Source: an uncultured Lactobacillaceae bacterium (GTDB lineage: Bacteria; Bacillota; Bacilli; Lactobacillales; Lactobacillaceae). From it: 64,000 nt of DNA. The stretch lies in assembly GCA_945285405.1 (NCBI GenBank), contig CALYQJ010000004.1, positions 1-64,000 of the forward strand. The letters are read 5' to 3'. Positions within the stretch are counted from its first letter, which is position 1. Every line of letters starts with the position of its first letter. The translations under genes and the position numbers were made by a program. Below, piece after piece: positions 40,408-52,056 of the stretch. The notes beneath the pieces were generated by a model that was not told the DNA's origin, did no database searches, and saw nothing but the letters and a program-made list of their open reading frames with translations.

Positions 40408-40436
40408 AAAATAAAACACCTCAACTTCGATCAGAA
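40408..40436 (-). terminator. hairpin with T-run upstream of sigma-54
   Basis: CCTCAATTCTG...AAGTTGAGG stem followed by TGTTTTATTTT on the minus strand. It is placed as if to end a minus-strand transcript starting between 40450 and 40820, where no gene is visible. Confidence 0.45.
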
Positions 40437-40449
40437 TTGAGGCAGTTAT

Positions 40450-40810
40450 TTATTATATTTTTTGACTACATTTTAATTTTTACCCTAATTAGCATAAGGT
40501 TTCATGCCATTCAGAATAACTGTATAACATTAATCTTTTTTTGAATTTAAGATCTCATTAAAGCTTTAGCCATGCAATATATCTTTATCTAATTTTTATG
40601 GTAAATAAAAAGATATTATAATAAACTTCCTGTGTATTAATTCTTCATATTAAAAGAACATTCATTAAAAGCAATTATAATTACACTTATTAAGACAAGC
40701 GGTTAATTATTTCTAAAAATTTTACCGAAAACAAACAAAAATGTAAGTTATTGATCCTTAAGATGTGCGAAAATAAACCTATAAATTATCTAATCAATCA
40801 GAAGACTTTA
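40450..40810. other. gene-free region upstream of queH
   Basis: About 360 bp of AT-rich sequence with no ORF supported by a ribosome binding site. It contains the queH promoter and, given the hairpin at 40408, possibly an unrecognised small transcript on the minus strand. Confidence 0.35.
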
Positions 40811-40827
40811 TATGCTAAGGAACTAAA

Positions 40828-41613
40828 ATGAAAAATGTTAACGAAATTTTAAAATGGATGAACCAAAATCAAAAGATAAATTATGATCGATTACTTCAAA
40901 AATTAATTAAATCATGGGAAGAGCAAAATGTCCGTCCTAAAATTTTAATGCATGCTTGTTGTGCACCTTGTACAACTTATCCTTTAGAATACTTATGCCA
41001 GTATGCTGATATCACAATTTATTATTACAACAATAATATTCAGCCACGTAATGAATGGGAACGTCGCCGAATTGTTTTACGAAACTTTATCAATGATTTT
41101 AATGAAAAAACCGGTAATAATGTTCAAATAATTGAGACTAAATACCAACCGAATACCTATCTTAAAGAAGTTAAAGATTTACACAACGAACCAGAAGGCG
41201 GATTACGCTGTAATGTTTGTTATAATTTACGATTAACTGCTGCAGCTCTTTATGCTAAAGAACATAATTTTGATTATTTTGGAACATCATTAACAATTAG
41301 TCCACATAAAAATTCGCAAACTTTGAATCAAATTGGAATTGAAATCCAACATTTATATCAAACAAAATGGTTGCCTTCGGATTTCAAAAAAAACAACGGT
41401 TTTCACCGCTCAATTGAAATTTGTGAAGAATATAATGTTTATCGCCAAAAATATTGTGGTTGCTTATTTGCAGCTAGGAAAATGGAGATGCTTGATCTAA
41501 AACAAGTTTCTCGTGAAGCTGATGAATTTGTCAAATTAAATCATGATCGTTATTCTAATTTTAATTTAGTTAAGTTTAATTTTCAGCATAAAGAACCATC
41601 AACAATCGATTAA
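40828..41613 (+). CDS. queH: epoxyqueuosine reductase QueH
   Basis: Last step of queuosine tRNA modification: reduces epoxyqueuosine to queuosine with an iron-sulfur cluster. 261 residues. Characteristic cysteine motifs are visible: MHACCAPCTTYPLEYL near the N-terminus, GGLRCNVCYNLRL in the middle, and YCGCLFA near the C-terminus, as in the QueH (former DUF208) family that replaces QueG. AAGGAAC lies 5-7 nt before the ATG. No other que genes are in the window. Confidence 0.92.
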   Translation: MKNVNEILKWMNQNQKINYDRLLQKLIKSWEEQNVRPKILMHACCAPCTTYPLEYLCQYADITIYYYNNNIQPRNEWERRRIVLRNFINDFNEKTGNNVQIIETKYQPNTYLKEVKDLHNEPEGGLRCNVCYNLRLTAAALYAKEHNFDYFGTSLTISPHKNSQTLNQIGIEIQHLYQTKWLPSDFKKNNGFHRSIEICEEYNVYRQKYCGCLFAARKMEMLDLKQVSREADEFVKLNHDRYSNFNLVKFNFQHKEPSTID

Positions 41614-41616
41614 AAA

Positions 41617-42258
41617 TTAATTATCTTCACTATGATCATGAATAATTTTAATAAAAGAAGCTGCCGGTATTCGAATTAAGCGATATTCATCTGCAATTCC
41701 TCCGGCTTTTAATTTGAGCCCATTCCAAAAATTATTTTTGTAACGAGCCTGCATTGTTGCTACAAAAGCTTTTTCTGAAGAAATTTCATACTCTTTAATC
41801 TTATCTTTTGGCCAATGATATTGTTTTCCGGCTAAATTAATTGGATCATTACCATCCGAAATTGCAGCATGCCAACTATTAGTTTCATGTTTAGTTCCTG
41901 CCGTCCAGTATGTGAAGTATTGAATTGGCTTTTTACCATTAGATAATCGCGCCTTAACATAATAACTGGGAGATCCAGGCTGTAAAATTAAAGTGTTAAA
42001 AGAATAATTAACTTTAACATTTTTTCGATCATTTATATCTGCAGGTGAAAAAAAGGTAAACAAAATTAAGGAACCAAGTAACACAACTAAAATCACCGAA
42101 TCAATAATATCTCGGAACAAAATAAATTGTTTAATTCCTTTTTCGTGATTAATTATTTCTAATTTTAAGTGGCGCATGCGGATTCCATGGATCAAAAAGC
42201 CCACAATAATAATTGCAAAAATCCACATCATAATACCAAAAAGATTCCAAATATTCAT
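41617..42258 (-). CDS. membrane protein of the LVIS_2131-like type
   Basis: 213 residues from the ATG at 42258. Two N-terminal membrane segments (about 3-25 and 52-72) precede an external domain with SPSYYVKARLSNGKKPIQYFTYWTAG. The pattern resembles LVIS_2131-family proteins of lactobacilli, a family without known function; the assignment is from memory. The upstream region has a perfect TATAAT at 42265-42270 ending six bases before the ATG and no ribosome binding site, so the mRNA may be leaderless. Convergent with queH, divergent from ddl. Confidence 0.7.
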   Translation of the reverse strand: MNIWNLFGIMMWIFAIIIVGFLIHGIRMRHLKLEIINHEKGIKQFILFRDIIDSVILVVLLGSLILFTFFSPADINDRKNVKVNYSFNTLILQPGSPSYYVKARLSNGKKPIQYFTYWTAGTKHETNSWHAAISDGNDPINLAGKQYHWPKDKIKEYEISSEKAFVATMQARYKNNFWNGLKLKAGGIADEYRLIRIPAASFIKIIHDHSEDN

Positions 42259-42264
42259 GACCAA

Positions 42265-42270
42265 ATTATA
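42265..42270 (-). promoter_or_regulatory. -10 element giving a probable leaderless mRNA
   Basis: TATAAT on the minus strand whose expected start site, 6-7 bases downstream, coincides with the ATG of the membrane protein. No good -35 is visible. Confidence 0.45.
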
Positions 42271-42354
42271 ACCTATCTTTAAAAATTATTTTCGCAATTA
42301 TTAAAAAAAGAATGGTAAAATTAAGATTCAATAAAACACGTAGCGAGGTACAAA

Positions 42355-43404
42355 ATGAAAATAGCTGTTTTAGCTGGAGGAACAAGTACCGAACGTAATG
42401 TATCATTGGTTTCTGGCAAACGAATTGCTAATGCATTACGAGAAAAGGGATATCAAGTTTGTTTAATTGATTCATTTTTAGGGATCAAAAAACTTCCTGA
42501 TAAATTAGATGAACTATTTTCCTCCGATATTATCGATTACGATATCAATATTGATACTTCAGTTCTAACTGAAGAAAAAATTCGCCAATTAAGACCGGAT
42601 GATGATGGTACATATTTTGGTCCTAATGTAATTAAAGTTTTAAGGAAAGCTGATTTTGTCTTTATCGCTTTACATGGTGGTGCAGGCGAAAGTGGTCAAG
42701 TTCAAGCATTCCTTGATCTTTATAATATTAAATATACCGGATCAGATTATTTTGGTGCTGCTCTAGCCATGAATAAATCCAAAGCCAAAGAAATTATGAA
42801 ATACTATGACATTCCGACTGCCGATTTTATAACCGTTCATAAAGGAGAACCAATTCCTGATAAATTTAGCTTTGGCTATCCCGTTGTTGTTAAACCAGTT
42901 AACGGTGGGTCTAGCGTTGGAACGGTAATTGCCAACAATTATGAAGAAACAAAAAAAGCAATCATTGATGATTTTGTATTCGACGAATACATAATTGTTG
43001 AACAATATATTAAAGGAAGAGAATTTTCACAGGGAGTTATTGGTGATCGAACCCTTCCTGCTATTGAAATTATTGTTAATGACGGATGGTATGATTTTGA
43101 ACATAAATTCAAAACTGGTAATACAACCATCTTTAAGACACCGCCAGAGAATTTTTCAACTGCTTTACAAAAGCAAATGGATCAAATTTCTCTTGAAGTA
43201 GGCAAAAAATTAAATTTAATGAATTACTTCCGTCTTGATTATTTACTAAATGAAAATGGGTTTTACATTATTGAAGCCAATGTTCTTCCAGGTTTAACAC
43301 CACTATCACTAATGCCACAAGAAGCAGAAGCCGATGGAATTTCTTATCCCGATTTAATTGAAATGATTTTAAAAGAAAAAATTAGAATTTACGAAAAACT
43401 TTAA
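42355..43404 (+). CDS. ddl: D-alanine-D-alanine ligase homologue, D-Ala-D-Lac type residue
   Basis: ATP-grasp ligase of 349 residues making the C-terminal dipeptide or depsipeptide of peptidoglycan precursors. Motifs: AGGTSTERNVSLVSG at 7-21, FIALHGGAGESGQVQ at 103-117, VVKPVNGGSSVG at 178-189, and a metal-binding end YIIEANVLPGLTPLSLMPQEA. In the specificity loop WYDFEHKFK, residue 252 is Phe where D-Ala-D-Ala ligases have Tyr (EAKY); Leuconostoc and vancomycin-resistant lactobacilli have Phe and make D-Ala-D-lactate. CGAGG lies 7 nt before the ATG. Confidence 0.95.
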   Translation: MKIAVLAGGTSTERNVSLVSGKRIANALREKGYQVCLIDSFLGIKKLPDKLDELFSSDIIDYDINIDTSVLTEEKIRQLRPDDDGTYFGPNVIKVLRKADFVFIALHGGAGESGQVQAFLDLYNIKYTGSDYFGAALAMNKSKAKEIMKYYDIPTADFITVHKGEPIPDKFSFGYPVVVKPVNGGSSVGTVIANNYEETKKAIIDDFVFDEYIIVEQYIKGREFSQGVIGDRTLPAIEIIVNDGWYDFEHKFKTGNTTIFKTPPENFSTALQKQMDQISLEVGKKLNLMNYFRLDYLLNENGFYIIEANVLPGLTPLSLMPQEAEADGISYPDLIEMILKEKIRIYEKL

Positions 43405-43460
43405 ATATTTGAATCAACTTAAATTTTAAAGTACATATACTTAAACATTTCTTTATTAAC

Positions 43461-43496
43461 AAAAAGTGTTGGAAATTGGTTTTCCAACACTTTTTA
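43461..43496 (+). terminator. ddl terminator
   Basis: AAAAAGTGTTGGAAA / TTTCCAACACTTTTT stem with a short loop, 57 bp past the ddl stop. Confidence 0.85.
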
Positions 43497-43524
43497 CTTT
43501 AAACAATGAAGATTATTTAAAATA

Positions 43525-44085
43525 GGCACATCAATCAATTCATTTTTGCCAAGCTTCTACATCATTTTATTATTTTGAGTTTTAATCATGAAATATTTTC
43601 AAACTAAACCATAAGATAATTTCTAGTCCAGGTCTTTTGGTCAGAGCTTATCCAAAGGTTAATTCTTTAATCAAGAAAATAATTTGTCCACCCAACACCA
43701 ATTCGATTAGTAACTTTCCAGCAATTAAGATTAATAAACGGTATTTTGTTAACATATCACCTTAAATCCATTGACATGTACTTATTTATACTATTACTTT
43801 ACCATTGGGATCAGTAGCAATAATCAATTGTTTGGAATACTTGTTCATCACGAATATTTTTTATTTAAAAGAGTTAAATCAGTTACGTTTTCTTTATAAC
43901 TTTGAAATTCGCTTTCTTAAACAACAGTACTTGATCGAATCTTTGTTAAATTATTTTAGCAGGAACCTCAATTAAAGTAACATTAATTGTTTTTGTTGCA
44001 ACTATATTACTAGCAGAATTAGCAGCACTCGCTAAAACTGCAGTTGAGGCAAGAATCATTAGGATTGTTACACAAACTTCAAAAA
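43525..44085 (-). pseudogene. decayed SLAP-domain surface protein
   Basis: Reading the minus strand, a signal-peptide-like segment (CVTILMILASTAVLASA) near 44070 is followed by a stop, then by pieces that align with the SLAP repeats of the two genes downstream: IIATDPNGKVIV, CWKVTNRIGVGWTNY, RINLWISSDQKTWT and KLGKNELID correspond to AVATYPDGSIWY, DWKITNVSGVGVVNY, GINLWTSPDQKTWT and NLGGNQWVD. The pieces lie in different frames and are interrupted by stops, and no ribosome site remains. It is a dead third member of the tandem surface-protein cluster, short, with no room for Ig-like repeats. Confidence 0.75.
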
Positions 44086-44103
44086 AATAAATTTTGTGAA
44101 GTT

Positions 44104-44138
44104 AAAAAAAAAGCAGTTTAATTAAACTGCTTTTTTAA
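44104..44138. terminator. terminator after the first SLAP protein gene
   Basis: AAAAAAGCAGTTTAAT / ATTAAACTGCTTTTTT hairpin 25 bp past the stop codon. Confidence 0.85.
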
Positions 44139-44164
44139 ATTAATATTTAAATTAATATAAATAA

Positions 44165-47074
44165 TTAACGACTAGGTATAAAGAAATTAGCGTCTACCCA
44201 TTGATTACCACCAAGATTATACATCGTTACATTACCTTTTTTAGCAACTTTAAAGTATTTCCAAGCACTACCATGAGGTAATTTTTTAGTCCAAGTCTTC
44301 TGATCAGGACTAGTCCAAAGGTTAATACCATAACCTGGAACATAATTTACTACACCAACCCCTGATACATTCGTAATTTTCCAATCATTTAGATTAGGAT
44401 TTTGTATAGGATACATGCTAGCATACTCAGAAGAAATCCATTGATTAGTTCCTAGTTTATACCATATACTACCATCAGGATAAGTGGCAACGGCACTGAA
44501 TTTCCAAGCAGTACCTGTCATTAATTTACGATATGAGCCATCGGGATTTAGTTCAGCACCATCATTAACATTAGGATTCTTCCAGAGGTTAATACCGTAA
44601 CCCCATGCATACTTAATCCAAAGAATACCATGACTTTCTTTAATTGAAGGTCCAGCCGTCTTCACAGTAACCTTACGAGTATAATTTGTTACTACTGCAT
44701 TATCTTTAGGATTAGTAATTTGATAATTGATTGTATAAATACCTTCATCAGCTGGTGTAAAGACATTATCTTTTAAGCTGACATCTTTTCCATCCTTAGT
44801 AACTTTAATATCAATGAAATTATTTGGTACAGTTTCAGAAATTGTTGCATTAGGTGTACTTGTTGTTGGATCAGTATAATTTAATTTAAAAGATAAATTA
44901 TTTAATACATTAAAGCTTGTTCCAAGTTCAATAGTCGGATTAGCAACTTCACTGCCATCATATTTTGCAGAAATTGGTTGACTAATAGTTGAATTAACAA
45001 TTAAAGTCATGGTTTTAGTAGTAACCTTACTGCTATCTTCTGGATTAGTCCAAATATAATTAACAGTATAAGTATCAGGTTTGACCATAGAAATGTTTCC
45101 AGCAGAATTCAACGAAACCGTCTGACCTGCTTTATTGGTAATCTTATAGGTTACTTTACTTGGATCAATTGTATAAGTTGAACCATTAGCACTAACATAA
45201 GTTGCCTTAACATTGTCCATCTTTAAAACAGTTGCAAAAGGACTAACTTCTTTTTGTTTATTATTTGATAAAGTATAAATTGCATTATCATTAAATCCTG
45301 TAACATTAGGAGCAGCTAAATCAGTAGGATTAACATTAAGAGTTAAATCTTTTTCTACTTTTTGCGAAGCATCATTAGGATTTGTAAAAATATAATGAAC
45401 CTTGTAAATACCATCAGTTGTCGTTGGAATTGTACCATTATTATTCAAAGAAACATCTGCACCACTCGAATTTTTAACTGATACATTAATATAAGCTTGC
45501 GGTAAATCTTGAGTTTTACCAGCACCATCAACATATGTTGCAGCGACAATCGATTTAGGATCGATACTACTAGTCGTGCGACTATTAACCGCTAATTGAT
45601 CATTGTTGGGAAATTTAGTAATAGTTGGTGGAGTTGCTGCATTAGGAATACCGTTAACTGTAACTGGAATTTTAATTGTACTAGTTATCCCCGTGATTAC
45701 ATTATAAACGTTAGCATAAACGTATTGCGGTGAAGATGTTGGCCGAAGCGAAGGTAACTGGAACGAAATTTTACTTATATTATCCTTAACAAAACTTTCT
45801 TCATTACTACTATTAACCACAACTTTATAGGCTTCTAATTTACCAGCACCATCTTGTGAACTCTGCAAAATACCATTTAAATTATTTGCCAAAGTGTTTA
45901 AAGAAGCCTGATTGTTATAAGTATAAGTCAAATATTTTTTATCATAGCTATTAGGCTGTAATATTTCACCATTTTTTATCGTAGTTGTTGTTGTTGTTCC
46001 ATTACTATCAGTAGAGCTGTATCTAAAAATTGGATAATCAGTAGTTGTAGGAGTTCCAACAACTACCTTACGAACTAAATAAGCAACGACATTATCACCG
46101 GCAGCAGGAGTATTTGTTGTAACTTTAGCTACATTATCTGCATCAGGTACTTCACTGAGGAATACAAAATTACTTGCATCATAACGTTCTGCAATACTTT
46201 TAGTATAAGGAACAGGAATAAATTGTTTAACAATTGTAACTTTAGAATCTGGGTTTAATTTATAATTAGGATAATTAGAAGTAATCAGGTTTTCGTGACC
46301 ATTAACTATTCCAGATTGTTGATAATAGTACTTACTTACTAAATTTGCAAGATCCTCTCTTGAATATATTTGTTTACCATTACTGTCTTTTATTACACTA
46401 GCGTTATCATCTGGATTTTGGGTTAAAATAGTTTGATAGCCATTAATTATTTTGTCACTACTAAGATCAGGGATTGGATTAATTGTCGGTTTTGCAGAAT
46501 CGTTTACGATATTAGCAGTCATTTTAATCGAGCCAACTGAGCTGAAACCATCAGTTGTTGTTAATTCTACCGTAAAACTATCACCAACACTTAATGTCCG
46601 TAGTAGATCAATAATATTTTTGGAAGTAGCTCCATTACCGGGATGTATACGTGGGCCAGAGACACTAATTGCAGTTTTATAATTCTCATTTCCTAAAAAT
46701 TTTACTGTTGCATCATTTTTAACAAATAATTGCAAAAGGTTATAATTTAAATTATTATACAAATTTTTATAAGCATCTTTTGTTTTCAATAATGATTTTG
46801 TAGCATCAGAGGTATTGTAATTATCATAAATAATACTATTACCTTTACTTGTACCCTCAAAAGCTTGCAAACTTTGAATACTACTAATAGGTACATTAAC
46901 ATTAGTATTAAATCCATCATTTAATGAATTTTGATAATCAGTTTTCGCGTCAGCTTTAACAACAGCTGGTGCTACTGGTTGCCCAATGAAGCTCAAAACA
47001 TTTGAAGTCATTGGAGCAACGGTAAGAAGAACTGTTGCACAAATTCCAAAGTATTTAATTTTATTTTGTTTCAT
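44165..47074 (-). CDS. large secreted surface protein with Ig-like repeats and C-terminal SLAP domain
   Basis: 969 residues from MKQNKIKYFGI. Signal peptide of about 43 residues ending VVKADA. The body has an N-terminal region of about 450 residues unlike anything I know, then about three Ig-like modules of about 100 residues, each ending with a strand like YTVNYIWTNPEDSSKV. The last 155 residues are two SLAP-type repeats (GILWIKYAWGYGINLW... and GVGVVNYVPGYGINLW...NLGGNQWVDA), expected to bind the cell wall non-covalently. No LPXTG motif. An ATG at 47095 would overlap the ribosome-binding site, so I chose 47074 by homology to the neighbouring paralogue, though GGAGG is about 14 nt away. Probable S-layer-associated or adhesion protein. 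Confidence 0.85.
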   Translation of the reverse strand: MKQNKIKYFGICATVLLTVAPMTSNVLSFIGQPVAPAVVKADAKTDYQNSLNDGFNTNVNVPISSIQSLQAFEGTSKGNSIIYDNYNTSDATKSLLKTKDAYKNLYNNLNYNLLQLFVKNDATVKFLGNENYKTAISVSGPRIHPGNGATSKNIIDLLRTLSVGDSFTVELTTTDGFSSVGSIKMTANIVNDSAKPTINPIPDLSSDKIINGYQTILTQNPDDNASVIKDSNGKQIYSREDLANLVSKYYYQQSGIVNGHENLITSNYPNYKLNPDSKVTIVKQFIPVPYTKSIAERYDASNFVFLSEVPDADNVAKVTTNTPAAGDNVVAYLVRKVVVGTPTTTDYPIFRYSSTDSNGTTTTTTIKNGEILQPNSYDKKYLTYTYNNQASLNTLANNLNGILQSSQDGAGKLEAYKVVVNSSNEESFVKDNISKISFQLPSLRPTSSPQYVYANVYNVITGITSTIKIPVTVNGIPNAATPPTITKFPNNDQLAVNSRTTSSIDPKSIVAATYVDGAGKTQDLPQAYINVSVKNSSGADVSLNNNGTIPTTTDGIYKVHYIFTNPNDASQKVEKDLTLNVNPTDLAAPNVTGFNDNAIYTLSNNKQKEVSPFATVLKMDNVKATYVSANGSTYTIDPSKVTYKITNKAGQTVSLNSAGNISMVKPDTYTVNYIWTNPEDSSKVTTKTMTLIVNSTISQPISAKYDGSEVANPTIELGTSFNVLNNLSFKLNYTDPTTSTPNATISETVPNNFIDIKVTKDGKDVSLKDNVFTPADEGIYTINYQITNPKDNAVVTNYTRKVTVKTAGPSIKESHGILWIKYAWGYGINLWKNPNVNDGAELNPDGSYRKLMTGTAWKFSAVATYPDGSIWYKLGTNQWISSEYASMYPIQNPNLNDWKITNVSGVGVVNYVPGYGINLWTSPDQKTWTKKLPHGSAWKYFKVAKKGNVTMYNLGGNQWVDANFFIPSR

Positions 47075-47228
47075 GTTATTAAAAATTTCCTCCATAAAAT
47101 ATTTTCTAAATTTCTCTTTTATTATAACAGTTCCTAAACAATATACAAAAATTAGAATAAAAAAATCATTTTAATATTTATTTTAATAATTTTATTTATA
47201 GAAAAATATAATCATCTAATAATATAAT

Positions 47229-50102
47229 TTACGATTGAGGAATAAAATAATTGTGATCAACCCATTGGTCACCCCCTAAATTATACATTGTCACGTTCCC
47301 TTTTTTAGCAATTTTAAAGAATTTCCAAGCACTACCATGTTTCAATTTTTTAGTCCAAGCTTTTTGATCTGGACTAGTCCAAACATTAATCCCATATCCT
47401 GGAATATAACTAACTTTTCCAATCCCTCTTTGATTAGTAACTTGCCATGTCGGTGTCGAAGTAACCGGGGAAAAACTAATGTATTTATCTTGAACCCATT
47501 GATGATTACCCAATCGGTACCATTGAGTGCCGTTAGCATAACTTGCAATTGCACTATACTTCCAAGCACTACCATGTTCTAATTTACGATAAGTGCCATC
47601 AAAATTCCTTTCAGCACCATCATCTTCATTATAGTTTAACCACAGGTTAATCCCATACCCGGGAACATAATTAATCCAAACAATACCCTGAGCAGGAATT
47701 ACTGTTGGTTTTTCTGGTGTAGGCTTAATTGGTTTTTGAGAGGTAGTTTCATCTGATTTTTTAACTGTTAGGGTCCTAGTGTAATTAGAAACTTTAGCAT
47801 TATCTTTAGGATTAGTTATTGTATAAGTAATTGTATAAATACCCTCCGTTGGAACAAAAGAATTGTTAGTTAAAGATACTTCCTGATTATTTTTGGTTAC
47901 TTTGACCTTAACATAATTGTTAGGAACTGTTTCTGTAATTGTATTTAATGGTGTACTTGAATTAGGATCAGTATAACTGAAACTAAAAATAATATTGCTT
48001 AAAACATTAAAACTCTTAGTATTCGTATCAATAACTGGATCAGCAACTGCATCATTTGTATAACGCGTCACAATTGGTTGACTAGTAATTGCATTAACAA
48101 TCAAGGTTGATGTTTTCTTAGTAACTTTGCTTGAATCTTCAGGATTAGCCCAAATATAAGTAATTGTATAAGTTTGTGGTGAAGTCATCGGAATACAATT
48201 GTGCTCATTTAAATTTACCAATTGACCTGCAGAATTTTTTATTTGATAAATAATATTACTTGGTTTAAAAGTATATGTATTACCATCAACACTCTTATAA
48301 GTAGCTTTTACATCACTCATTCCTAGTAAAGGAGCTAAAGGACTTACTTCTTTATGAGAAACGTTAGATAAAGTATAAACTGCATTATCAATAAAACCAG
48401 TAACCGTCGGTGCTGCTAAATCAGAATTAACAACTTTTATAGTTAAATCTTTTGTTACCGATTTTGAAGAATCAAGAGGATTAGAAAATACATAATGTAC
48501 TGTATATGTACCAGTTTGAGTTGTAGGTACCGTACCATCATAATTTAAATTAACATTATAGCCATTAGTGTCAGTAACTGTTACTTTTATATAATTGTTA
48601 GGCAAAATAACAGTATTATTATCAATACCTTGATAAGTAGCTTCTACTCCGCTTAAAGGATTATAACTGGAAACAAGTCGACTATTAACGATAACTGTTG
48701 TTCCAGGAAATTTGGTAACCTTGGGAGCTAAATTAGAGTTCGGAATATCAGTTACAGTAACTGGAATTTTAATTTGAGAAGTTTTACCATTTTGAGGATT
48801 ATAAGCTTTAGCAATTACCAATTGTGGACTAGTCGTAGCTTTAACATCAGGTAAGGCAAAATCAATATTAATTTTATTTTGATCGTCTTCACTGTAAACA
48901 TCCGTATAAGCCACAAAATTTCCACCACCGTTAGCACTAGATTGAAATCCATTATTTAAATAACGCGATAATTTTTGCAAGCTGGCGGGATCATTATAAC
49001 GATAAAATAAATTTTGTTTATCTGCATTATTGGGAATTAAAGTTGAATCATTCATTAACGGATTTCGAATTCGGTTCCCATTATTATCTTTAACATCACT
49101 AGTATATTTAAAAATTGGAAAATTAGGATTACCAATTACAATTTTACGTTCTAAATAAACATTTTCTACAGCTGTAGCATAAGGATCCGGTAATTCAGTA
49201 GTAATTTTATTATTTTTTAAAGCAACAAAACTACTTGGATCATATACTGCTGCAATATTAGGAGTATATTTTATCGGAATTAGCTGTGAAAGTATTGCTC
49301 CGCCATTACTATCAAAATTAAAATTACCGCTTAAAGTTTGGTACTCAGATTTACCCAATATTGCATAATAAAAGGGGTTGCTAAAATCTGCACTAGTAAG
49401 TGTTGATGAATTATTGACATTTTTTACAGCAGTTACTATATCTGATGGTATTTCAGCATTAGTTACAGCAACGTTATTATTTAATTGCAAATCTTTTGGT
49501 GAAACTAATTTAATTTTAGTATCAGCAGCAATAGTAATTTTAATTGTTTTCAAAGCCTGCTGAACATTTCCAGAATCTAAAACTGTAAAATGAACTTTAA
49601 AACTTTGACCAGGCTTTAAAGTTTTTAATACTTCTAAAGTATTAGTAGACGAAGGCACTATTTCTGAGCCAATTTCAATTTCCACAGTAGTTTTATAATC
49701 ACTATTTATTAAATTGGCTAATTTTGCGTCTTTAGTCACAAACTGTTGTAAAAATTTAACTTGTAAAGCTTCTACCAATGGCTTGGTTTCATCAGTAAAA
49801 TTACCATATAGTTCGGATTTTTCAAAAACCTGACTAGCTTTATTATTATTAAGCGTTTTCAACCCATTTTTGGGAGTAGACCCTGCATTCACCAAATCCG
49901 TATCGCGAAGATTATTTAATGAACTTTTTGTAATTTCAAAATGATCAACGAATCCTTTATTTAAATCTTTTTGATAAGCAGTATCATCTGCCTTTACAAT
50001 TTGGGGGCTTAAAGTTAATAAAATTGGAGTAATAAGTGCACTAGCCATCGGCGAAACTATTAATAAGCTCGCACATAAACCTAAATATTTAATTTGTTTC
50101 AT
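47229..50102 (-). CDS. paralogous surface protein with Ig-like repeats and SLAP domain
   Basis: 957 residues with the same layout as its downstream neighbour: signal peptide to about residue 38 (IVKADD), a long N-terminal region, about three Ig-like modules (YTVHYVFSNPLDSSKSV, YTITYIWANPEDSSKV, YTITYTITNPKDNAKV), a Lys/Pro/Thr linker (SQKPIKPTPEKPTV) and two SLAP repeats at the C-terminus. Shared peptides such as DLAAP-VTGF-DNA-YTLSN show tandem duplication. GGAG lies 7-8 nt before the ATG. Linker length and several loops differ from the sister protein. Confidence 0.85.
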   Translation of the reverse strand: MKQIKYLGLCASLLIVSPMASALITPILLTLSPQIVKADDTAYQKDLNKGFVDHFEITKSSLNNLRDTDLVNAGSTPKNGLKTLNNNKASQVFEKSELYGNFTDETKPLVEALQVKFLQQFVTKDAKLANLINSDYKTTVEIEIGSEIVPSSTNTLEVLKTLKPGQSFKVHFTVLDSGNVQQALKTIKITIAADTKIKLVSPKDLQLNNNVAVTNAEIPSDIVTAVKNVNNSSTLTSADFSNPFYYAILGKSEYQTLSGNFNFDSNGGAILSQLIPIKYTPNIAAVYDPSSFVALKNNKITTELPDPYATAVENVYLERKIVIGNPNFPIFKYTSDVKDNNGNRIRNPLMNDSTLIPNNADKQNLFYRYNDPASLQKLSRYLNNGFQSSANGGGNFVAYTDVYSEDDQNKINIDFALPDVKATTSPQLVIAKAYNPQNGKTSQIKIPVTVTDIPNSNLAPKVTKFPGTTVIVNSRLVSSYNPLSGVEATYQGIDNNTVILPNNYIKVTVTDTNGYNVNLNYDGTVPTTQTGTYTVHYVFSNPLDSSKSVTKDLTIKVVNSDLAAPTVTGFIDNAVYTLSNVSHKEVSPLAPLLGMSDVKATYKSVDGNTYTFKPSNIIYQIKNSAGQLVNLNEHNCIPMTSPQTYTITYIWANPEDSSKVTKKTSTLIVNAITSQPIVTRYTNDAVADPVIDTNTKSFNVLSNIIFSFSYTDPNSSTPLNTITETVPNNYVKVKVTKNNQEVSLTNNSFVPTEGIYTITYTITNPKDNAKVSNYTRTLTVKKSDETTSQKPIKPTPEKPTVIPAQGIVWINYVPGYGINLWLNYNEDDGAERNFDGTYRKLEHGSAWKYSAIASYANGTQWYRLGNHQWVQDKYISFSPVTSTPTWQVTNQRGIGKVSYIPGYGINVWTSPDQKAWTKKLKHGSAWKFFKIAKKGNVTMYNLGGDQWVDHNYFIPQS

Positions 50103-50171
50103 TTAACTTCTCCAAAGTAATTATTAATTTCCTTTAATCAGATTATAACGATATCTTAAAATTTTTTCAAA

Positions 50172-50200
50172 AAAATGCGCTATTCAATTTGAATAGCGCA

Positions 50201-50203
<3 letters not shown>
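50172..50203 (-). terminator. guaB terminator
   Basis: AATGCGCTATTCAA / TTGAATAGCGCATT hairpin directly at the guaB stop codon, followed by TTTTTTT. Confidence 0.85.

Positions 50204-52055
<1,852 letters not shown>

Positions 52056-52056
<1 letters not shown>

Noticed and set aside
42763..43201. Several short reading frames on both strands within ddl
   Set aside because: They are shadows of the ddl coding frame, without ribosome sites or recognisable products.
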